NCBI GenBank assembly: GCA_015067375.1
Contig: SVMQ01000173.1
Coordinates: 1-5,263, forward strand
Direction of reading: 5' to 3'
DNA from: Oscillospiraceae bacterium
GTDB taxonomy: Bacteria > Bacillota > Clostridia > Oscillospirales > Ruminococcaceae
DNA: 5,263 nucleotides
The translations under genes were made by a program, and so were the position numbers. The stretch's first letter is position 1; the number at the start of each line of letters is the position of its first letter. Positions 1-4,170 of this stretch are shown here, piece after piece. Below the pieces are notes generated by a model that saw only the letters and a list, made by a program, of their open reading frames with translations, was not told the origin of the DNA and searched no databases.

Positions 1-79
1 TGTGTTCTCGCATATCCATTATAACAGATATTTTAAATTCTGGCGAGTAGCTTTTGTTTTTTCTTCCTGTTTTGCCCAT
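1..79 (-). CDS. IS3-family transposase OrfA, N-terminal fragment (runs off the left edge)
   Basis: On the minus strand an ATG at 79-77 opens a frame of 26 complete codons that leaves the window without a stop. The peptide starts MGKTGRKNKSYSPEF and continues KISVIMDMREH. The basic start followed by YSPEFK and a helix is characteristic of IS3-family OrfA proteins, whose N-terminal helix-turn-helix binds the element's terminal repeats; the catalytic DDE domain is in OrfB, made by frameshifting. A GGAGG (complement of 92-96) lies 12 bases before the ATG, a rather long spacing. Intactness of the gene cannot be judged from 79 bases. The alternative, a stand-alone helix-turn-helix regulator, is less likely given the terminal repeat immediately upstream. 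Confidence 0.72.
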   Translation of the reverse strand, partial: MGKTGRKNKSYSPEFKISVIMDMREH

Positions 80-84
80 AAAAA

Positions 85-124
85 ATATGCACCTCCAAAA
101 GTGTCTAACTTTTGGGGTGCATAT
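85..124. repeat. Inverted repeat/hairpin at the IS end, enclosing the transposase Shine-Dalgarno
   Basis: The arms 85-101 and 109-124 are complementary over 16 base pairs with one bulged T at 94, around the 7-base loop TGTCTAA. In a minus-strand transcript entering from outside the element, the GGAGG before OrfA (complement of 92-96) lies in the 3' arm and would be paired with CACCCC-side bases. The hairpin is then followed by six U (complement of 80-85), so it also has the form of an intrinsic terminator. Both properties would limit transposase production from transcripts that read in from the chromosome. The folding is directly visible; the regulatory effect is inferred from other IS elements. 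Confidence 0.75.
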
Positions 125-136
125 CAGGTGCCGCTG

Positions 137-166
137 TTGTTATTTTATATGAAGTTTAAGTATACA
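137..166 (+). promoter_or_regulatory. Candidate upstream promoter for parA
   Basis: TTGTTA (137-142) and TATACA (161-166) are separated by 18 bases and sit about 80 bases before the parA start, between the IS end and the gene. Each hexamer matches the sigma-A consensus at four of six positions, so this is only a weak candidate in an AT-rich stretch. Confidence 0.25.
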
Positions 167-188
167 TAGATTTTTTTTGTGAAATCCC

Positions 189-217
189 TTTATTTTTCTT
201 GAGATATGTGATATACT
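189..217 (+). promoter_or_regulatory. Candidate extended -10 promoter of the parAB operon
   Basis: TATACT (212-217) matches the -10 consensus at five of six positions and is preceded directly by TGA (209-211), giving the extended -10 form TGnTATACT. The -35 position 17 bases upstream is the poor TTTATT (189-194), which an extended -10 can tolerate. Transcription would start near 224, leaving a short leader of about 28 bases before the parA ATG at 252. The area is AT-rich, so chance matches are possible. Confidence 0.42.
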
Positions 218-251
218 ATATAAGTAAATATTCAGGGGAAAGGGGAAAAAT

Positions 252-1040
252 ATGAGTATAGTCATTGGTGTAGTCAATCAAAAAGGCGGCGTTGGAAAGA
301 CAACGACTTCGGTAAATATCGCCGCAGGTCTGGGCGCTCTCGGTAAAAAAGTGCTCATCATAGATTTTGATCCGCAGGGTAATGCTACAACAGGTTTCGG
401 CATAAAGAAAAAGACGCTTGAAGTTACTACATATGAAGTAATTATGGGTGAGAGTCGTCCACAGGAAGCTATAATCAGCACAAGATATAAGAATGTGAAG
501 ATCATGCCTGCAACAAATAAGCTTTGCGAGGCGGAGCTGCTGTTGGCAGAGGTGGAGCAGAGAAATCACCAGCTTCGTAAGGTGATACTGCAGATAAAGG
601 ACGATTATGATATAATTATCGTTGATTGTCTGCCGTCACTCGGTGTTCTTGCAATAAATGCGATGGTCGCAGTTGACAGGATAATCGTGCCGATGGTGTG
701 CGAGCCGTTTGCACTGGAGGGTCTTGCTCAGCTGATGCAGACAGTGAAAAGAGTGAAGAAGGTCGCAAATAAGGATCTGCAGCTTATGGGTATCGTGTTC
801 ACGATGCTTGATAAGAGATTGCTTGCAAGCAACGAGATAATGCGCGATATCAAGAGAAATTTCCAGTCGGATGTAGTGTTCAATACAGAGATACCGCGTA
901 ATGTCAGGATAACAGAGGCTCAGAGCCACGGCGAGCCGATAATCTACTATGACAAGAATTCAAAGGGCGGTGACGCATACAAGCGCCTGTCAAAGGAGAT
1001 ACTCGAAAAATGCCGCGAAATGGAGAAGAATAATGGCTAA
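252..1040 (+). CDS. parA: ParA/Soj chromosome-partitioning ATPase
   Basis: 262-residue ParA-family (MinD/ParA, deviant Walker A) ATPase; chromosomal Soj proteins are usually 250-260 residues, so it is full length. ATP-dependent dimers bind DNA non-specifically, and ParB stimulates hydrolysis, which moves or organises the replication origin; in Firmicutes Soj also influences DnaA. Visible motifs: deviant Walker A KGGVGKTTT at residues 11-19 (signature Lys11, Lys16), switch I DFDPQGN at 38-44, and Walker B IIIVDCLPSLG at 121-131. The last usually reads DCPPSLG, so Leu127 replaces the first Pro. Near the C-terminus, NVRITEAQSHG (217-227) replaces the commoner EAPSHG. The ATG at 252 follows the purine-rich AGGGGAAAGGGG at 234-245. 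Its last 8 bases overlap parB, which suggests translational coupling. Short length and lack of an N-terminal DNA-binding domain argue against a plasmid P1-type ParA. Confidence 0.95.
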   Translation: MSIVIGVVNQKGGVGKTTTSVNIAAGLGALGKKVLIIDFDPQGNATTGFGIKKKTLEVTTYEVIMGESRPQEAIISTRYKNVKIMPATNKLCEAELLLAEVEQRNHQLRKVILQIKDDYDIIIVDCLPSLGVLAINAMVAVDRIIVPMVCEPFALEGLAQLMQTVKRVKKVANKDLQLMGIVFTMLDKRLLASNEIMRDIKRNFQSDVVFNTEIPRNVRITEAQSHGEPIIYYDKNSKGGDAYKRLSKEILEKCREMEKNNG

Positions 1041-1890
1041 AAAAAGAATAAAAAGCGATTACAGCAGCATTTTTGATGATAACAGTATGCTGGATGAGGC
1101 AGAGAATCTCAGCACATTAAGAGTAACTGAGATCGAGCCTAACAAGAATCAGCCGCGAAAGAACTTTGATAAGGAAGCACTGGAGCAGCTTGCATCCTCT
1201 ATCCGTGAAAATGGCGTGCTGCAGCCTTTACTGGTAAGGCCGCTTTCTACAGGCAACTATCAGATAATCGCAGGTGAGCGCAGATGGAGAGCATCAAAGA
1301 TAGCAGGGCTTTCAGAGATACCTGTAGTGATCCGCGATGATCTGTCAGAAGAGCAGGTAATGCAGATAGCGCTTATCGAAAATCTGCAGCGCGAAAACCT
1401 TAATCCTATCGAAGAAGCGCTCGGATATAAGGAACTTATTGATAACTACAACATGACTCAGGATGAGCTTGCAAAAACGCTCGGCAAGGCGCGTTCCTCT
1501 ATTGCAAACAGCCTTGGCCTGTTGACGCTGCCCAAGACTGTTAAGGATCTGCTTTCGGATGGTGAGCTTTCCGCAGGTCACTGCAAGGCGCTGAAATCAA
1601 TAAAAGATCCAGCGCTCATGACGGAGATTGCATTACGCGCAGCAGATGGCGAGCTTTCAGTGCGCAGCATCGAGGCAATCGCAAAGCGCGAGGCTAAAAA
1701 GGATGAGGAAAAGACATCTGAGATGAAGCCACGCCTTGCATATTACACCGAGGTCGAGCTTAGCCTAGCAGAGATGCTTGGCACAAAGGTGAAGATAGCT
1801 GAGGGCAAAAAGACCAATACCCTGCAGATAAGCTTCGACAGCAAAGAGCAGCTTGAGGGTATAATGAAAGAGCTTATAAAAAACAATTAA
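1033..1890 (+). CDS. parB: ParB/Spo0J chromosome-partitioning CTPase and parS-binding protein
   Basis: 285-residue ParB, of usual chromosomal length. It binds parS sites, spreads as a CTP-dependent sliding clamp, loads SMC and stimulates ParA. The N-terminal CTP-binding domain shows GVLQP (61-65), GERRWRA (81-87) and [14 protein letters not shown] (116-129). The central helix-turn-helix covers about 141-168 ([18 protein letters not shown]), and a lysine/glutamate-rich linker (about 219-232) leads to the C-terminal dimerisation domain (about 235-285). The ATG at 1033 is preferred because GGAG at 1022-1025 is 7 bases upstream, and the protein then begins MAKKRIKSD as in other Spo0J proteins. 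An in-frame ATG at 949 would add 28 unrelated residues inside parA without a ribosome binding site. It overlaps the end of parA by 8 bases and ends 20 bases before serS. Confidence 0.95.
   Translation: MAKKRIKSDYSSIFDDNSMLDEAENLSTLRVTEIEPNKNQPRKNFDKEALEQLASSIRENGVLQPLLVRPLSTGNYQIIAGERRWRASKIAGLSEIPVVIRDDLSEEQVMQIALIENLQRENLNPIEEALGYKELIDNYNMTQDELAKTLGKARSSIANSLGLLTLPKTVKDLLSDGELSAGHCKALKSIKDPALMTEIALRAADGELSVRSIEAIAKREAKKDEEKTSEMKPRLAYYTEVELSLAEMLGTKVKIAEGKKTNTLQISFDSKEQLEGIMKELIKNN
1853..1880 (+). promoter_or_regulatory. Candidate internal promoter for serS within the end of parB
   Basis: TTGAGG (1853-1858) and TATAAA (1875-1880) are 16 bases apart, with four and five matches to the sigma-A hexamers. 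They lie in the last codons of parB, with a predicted start near 1887, about 24 bases before the serS ATG. It would give serS expression independent of parAB. The sequence is also coding, so chance is not excluded. Confidence 0.33.
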
Positions 1891-1910
1891 CATAAAGGAA
1901 GGTCATAGAC

Positions 1911-3191
1911 ATGATAGACATTAAATTTCTGAGAGAAAACCCCGACGTTGTAAAGGAAAACATCAAGAAAAAGTTTCAGGACAGCAAGCTTCCTCTGGTA
2001 GATGAGGTAATCGGGCTTGACGCGGAGTATCGTAAGGCTCTGCAGCGCAAGGAGTCCCTGCAGGCTGACAAGAACAAGGTTTCCAAGGAGATAGGCGGTT
2101 TCATGGCTAAGGGCATGAAGGACGAGGCTGAGGCTGCAAAGGCTAAGGTAAAGGAATATTCCGAGGAGCTTGCACAGCTTGATAAGTCTGTTCCCGAGAT
2201 GGCAGAGCGCATCAAGACCATTATGATGACTATCCCCAATATCATCGACCCCACTGTTCCGATAGGCAAGGACGACAGCGAAAACGTTGAGATTCAGCGC
2301 TACGGTGAGCCTGTAGTGCCTGAGTTCGAGGTTCCTTACCATGCTGAGATAATGGAGAAGCTGAACGGTCTTGATCTTGACAGCGCTAGAAAGGTAGCAG
2401 GTAACGGCTTCTACTATCTGATGGGTGATATTGCAAGACTTCATTCCGCAGTTATCTCCTATGCAAGAGATTTCATGATCGACAGAGGCTTCACATACTG
2501 CATCCCTCCCTTTATGATCAGAAGCAACGTTGTAACAGGCGTTATGAGCTTCGCCGAGATGGACGCAATGATGTACAAGATAGAGGGCGAGGATCTGTAT
2601 CTTATCGGTACATCCGAGCATTCTATGATCGGTAAGTTCATCGATACAATGGTTGACGAGGCATCTCTGCCCCAGACGCTGACATCCTACTCTCCCTGCT
2701 TCCGCAAGGAGAAGGGTGCGCACGGTATCGAGGAGCGCGGCGTATATAGGATCCACCAGTTTGAAAAGCAGGAGATGATCGTTGTCTGCAAGCCTGAGGA
2801 GTCCCCCGAGTGGTTCACAAAGCTTTGGCAGAACACTGTAGATCTGTTCCGTTCTATGGATATCCCTGTAAGAACTATCGAGTGCTGCTCGGGTGACCTT
2901 GCTGACCTTAAGGTCAAGAGCTTCGACGTTGAGGCTTGGTCGCCCAGACAGAAGAAGTACTTCGAGGTAGGCAGCTGCTCCAATCTCGGTGATGCACAGG
3001 CAAGACGCCTTGGTATCCGCGTAAAGGGCGCAGATGGCAAGAAGTACTTTGCACATACCCTCAATAACACTGTTGTTGCTCCTCCCAGAATGCTCATTGC
3101 ATTCCTTGAGAACAACCTCAATGAGGACGGCAGCGTAAATATTCCCGAGGTACTCAGACCTTACATGGGTGGAAAGTCTAAGATCGGATGA
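1911..3191 (+). CDS. serS: Seryl-tRNA synthetase (class II)
   Basis: 426 residues, the usual length for SerRS. It activates serine with ATP and charges tRNA-Ser (and tRNA-Sec where present) in the cytoplasm. The N-terminal helical arm that clasps the long variable arm of the tRNA is about residues 28-103 (charged, coiled coil). The catalytic core shows the serine-binding T-x-E as TSE (234-236), motif 2 with FRKE (264-267) and HQFEKQE (282-288), and motif 3 TLNNTVVAPPR (383-393) ending in the conserved Arg393. Motif 3 differs from the common bacterial TLNGSGLAVGR, and the motif 2 loop GAHGIEERG differs from GSAGRDTRG, so this is a divergent SerRS lineage. The ATG follows AAAGGAAGG (1894-1902) by 8 bases. 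Only 20 bases separate it from parB, with no room for a T-box leader. Compared with its neighbours it uses more CCC, TCC and ATC codons, as expected of a highly expressed gene. Confidence 0.95.
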   Translation: MIDIKFLRENPDVVKENIKKKFQDSKLPLVDEVIGLDAEYRKALQRKESLQADKNKVSKEIGGFMAKGMKDEAEAAKAKVKEYSEELAQLDKSVPEMAERIKTIMMTIPNIIDPTVPIGKDDSENVEIQRYGEPVVPEFEVPYHAEIMEKLNGLDLDSARKVAGNGFYYLMGDIARLHSAVISYARDFMIDRGFTYCIPPFMIRSNVVTGVMSFAEMDAMMYKIEGEDLYLIGTSEHSMIGKFIDTMVDEASLPQTLTSYSPCFRKEKGAHGIEERGVYRIHQFEKQEMIVVCKPEESPEWFTKLWQNTVDLFRSMDIPVRTIECCSGDLADLKVKSFDVEAWSPRQKKYFEVGSCSNLGDAQARRLGIRVKGADGKKYFAHTLNNTVVAPPRMLIAFLENNLNEDGSVNIPEVLRPYMGGKSKIG

Positions 3192-3196
3192 TTGTT

Positions 3197-3223
3197 TTTA
3201 CAACGTTACGAGATTAGTATAAT
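3197..3223 (+). promoter_or_regulatory. Strong candidate sigma-A promoter for the ABC transporter leader
   Basis: A perfect TATAAT (3218-3223) is preceded by TTTACA (3197-3202, five of six matches to TTGACA) at a 15-base spacing; reading the -35 one base earlier as TTTTAC gives 16. It starts 6 bases after the serS stop. The predicted start near 3230 would give a leader of about 180 bases before the ATPase gene, containing three hairpins. The spacing is short, which is the main doubt. Confidence 0.6.
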
Positions 3224-3235
3224 ATGATAAGTTTT

Positions 3236-3280
3236 CTGTTGGCGGCAGGGGTGATATTATCTTCACTTCTGTCGTAGCAG
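3236..3280 (+). repeat. Leader hairpin 1 (long stem, no T-run)
   Basis: Bases 3242-3254 pair with 3263-3275 over 13 uninterrupted pairs (four of them G-U) around the 8-base loop TATTATCT. The stem extends by five more pairs (3236-3240 with 3276-3280) past one bulged G at 3241. No T-run follows, so it is not an intrinsic terminator. The presence of G-U pairs means that the structure is much stronger as RNA of this strand than of the opposite strand, which favours an RNA role on the plus strand. Confidence 0.65.
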
Positions 3281-3284
3281 AGGG

Positions 3285-3326
3285 TAATTATTTAGCATAC
3301 GATTAGTTTCTTTGCGTATGTAATTA
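3285..3326 (+). repeat. Leader hairpin 2
   Basis: CATACG (3296-3301) pairs with CGTATG (3315-3320) around a 13-base loop. The flanking TAATTA (3285-3290) pairs with TAATTA (3321-3326), leaving TTTAG (3291-3295) unpaired on the 5' side. TAATTA is self-complementary and AT-rich, so the outer stem is the weaker part. Confidence 0.5.
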
Positions 3327-3340
3327 TGGTTTGAAAGGTA

Positions 3341-3395
3341 GGATAAGTGCTGCTTTTGCAAAAGTAAGGGCGGTCAGCTTATCCTGTCTTTTTTT
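3341..3395 (+). terminator. Intrinsic terminator immediately before the ABC ATPase gene
   Basis: GGATAAG (3341-3347) plus CTG (3350-3352) pair with CAGCTTATCC (3375-3384), a 10-pair stem with a two-base bulge. The loop contains the palindrome CTTTTGCAAAAG (3353-3364), which can form a second small hairpin. TGTC and seven T (to 3395) follow. It ends only five bases before the GGAGG (3401-3405) of the ATPase gene. It may end serS transcripts, but that position in the ATPase leader suggests that it also controls entry into the ABC operon. Confidence 0.75.
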
Positions 3396-3411
3396 AACTC
3401 GGAGGAAGAAA

Positions 3412-4113
3412 ATGGCTTTTGTTAAATTGGATAATGTATATAAACGCTACCACATGGGCGAGGTCACGATAAATGCGGCTGATGGTATGACGTTTGATAT
3501 AGAAAAGGGCGAGTTTGTTATTATCGTTGGGCCAAGCGGCTCTGGTAAGACTACGGTGCTTAATATGCTTGGCGGCATGGACACCTGTGATGAGGGAATA
3601 ATCAGCGTTGATGGTGCGCGTGTGGATGGCTACAACAGAAAGCAGCTGACTGAGTATCGTCGTCATGATATCGGATTTATATTCCAGTTTTATAATCTGC
3701 TGCCAAATCTCACGGCAAAGGAAAATGTGGAGCTTGCGGTGCAGACCACAAAGGATTTTATCCCTGCGGCTGAGATACTGGAGAAGGTAGGTCTTGCTGA
3801 AAGATTGGACAACTTCCCCGCACAGCTTTCAGGCGGAGAGCAGCAGCGTGTTTCGATAGCGCGAGCGCTCAGCAAAAGACCCAAGCTGCTGCTTTGTGAC
3901 GAGCCGACAGGTGCGCTGGACTATAACACAGGCAAGATGATACTCAAGCTGCTGCAGGATACCTGCCGCAATGAGGGAATGACTGTGATACTGGTCACGC
4001 ATAATTCTGCCATCGCACCTATGGCTGATAGAGTCATCAAGATAAAAAACAGCAAGGTAAGCAAGGTAATACTCAACGAACAACCTACTCCTGTTGAAGA
4101 TATCGAATGGTAA
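3412..4113 (+). CDS. ABC transporter ATP-binding protein, MacB/LolD family
   Basis: 233-residue nucleotide-binding subunit of the MacB/LolD/FtsE group, full length for that family. In this group it powers a membrane permease of the FtsX/MacB fold, used for lipoprotein release, peptide or drug efflux, or cell-wall hydrolase control. Visible motifs: Walker A GPSGSGKT (40-47), Q-loop Gln92 in [18 protein letters not shown], signature LSGGEQQRV (139-147), Walker [13 protein letters not shown] (159-170, catalytic Glu164) and switch His197 in [20 protein letters not shown] and DEPTGALD are typical of the MacB/LolD group. The ATG at 3412 follows GGAGG (3401-3405) at 6 bases. A frame-compatible TTG at 3331 would place 27 residues across the terminator and is rejected. 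The permease gene follows after 57 bases. The substrate is not readable from the sequence. Confidence 0.93.
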   Translation: MAFVKLDNVYKRYHMGEVTINAADGMTFDIEKGEFVIIVGPSGSGKTTVLNMLGGMDTCDEGIISVDGARVDGYNRKQLTEYRRHDIGFIFQFYNLLPNLTAKENVELAVQTTKDFIPAAEILEKVGLAERLDNFPAQLSGGEQQRVSIARALSKRPKLLLCDEPTGALDYNTGKMILKLLQDTCRNEGMTVILVTHNSAIAPMADRVIKIKNSKVSKVILNEQPTPVEDIEW

Positions 4114-4170
4114 GTATACAAACAGTAATATTATTTCAAATTATTCGTTAAGTAGTAAGAGGGAAGAGAA

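Larger units (their letters stand above)
1..126 (-). mobile_element. IS3-family insertion sequence, 5' end (transposase-proximal), truncated by the window edge
   Basis: Reading the minus strand from base 126, the sequence begins TGATATGCACCCC, continues through AAAAGTTAGACA, and leads into a Shine-Dalgarno and the N-terminus of an OrfA-type transposase. IS3-family elements begin with TG and have a terminal repeat of this general form (C-rich stretch, A-run, then a GTTAGACA-like block), so the outer boundary is placed at the CA at 125-126. That boundary is inferred: the other end and the target duplication lie outside the window. The bases just outside (GGT or GGTG at 127-130) would be the target-site copy if the duplication is 3-4 bases. 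The element points away from parA, so its transposase is transcribed divergently from the chromosomal operon. Confidence 0.72.
3230..3411 (+). promoter_or_regulatory. Structured 5' leader of the ABC transporter operon, candidate attenuator
   Basis: Between the promoter and the ATPase start lie three consecutive stem-loops (3236-3280, 3285-3326 and 3341-3384), the last followed by a T-run. No conserved riboswitch core was recognised: there is no T-box AGGGTGGNACCGCG, and nothing resembling the SAM, TPP, fluoride, ZTP or guanidine cores. The leader could respond to a ligand, a protein or ribosome stalling, or may simply combine a serS terminator with a promoter. The structure is read from the sequence; the function is inference. 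Confidence 0.45.

Noticed and set aside
949..1032. Upstream ATG at 949 as the start of parB
   Set aside because: It would overlap parA by 92 bases, has no ribosome binding site, and adds 28 residues not typical of Spo0J; the ATG at 1033 has GGAG at the right distance.
1891..1910. T-box riboswitch before serS
   Set aside because: Only 20 bases are available and no T-box core sequence is present there or in the end of parB.
1887..3056. A 389-codon open frame on the minus strand opposite serS
   Set aside because: It is the mirror of a strongly conserved SerRS gene. Its product is Leu/Cys/His-rich without a recognisable domain, and long antisense frames are expected opposite GAG/AAG-rich, codon-biased genes.
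3226..3383. Alternative pairing of GATAAG (3226-3231) with the terminator 3' arm CTTATC (3378-3383) as an anti-terminator
   Set aside because: Only six pairs form, and the segment lies mostly before the predicted transcript start, so it would exist only in read-through RNA. Other upstream complementarities to the terminator 5' arm are five bases at most (3264-3268 and 3276-3280).
3331..3411. Upstream TTG at 3331 as the start of the ABC ATPase
   Set aside because: The extra 27 residues would be encoded by the terminator hairpin and T-run, while the ATG at 3412 has a perfect GGAGG and gives a normal family length.
4114..4170. A possible promoter or control site between the ATPase and permease genes
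   Set aside because: The 57-base AT-rich gap shows no convincing -35/-10 pair, hairpin or terminator; only the permease ribosome binding site at its end is supported.
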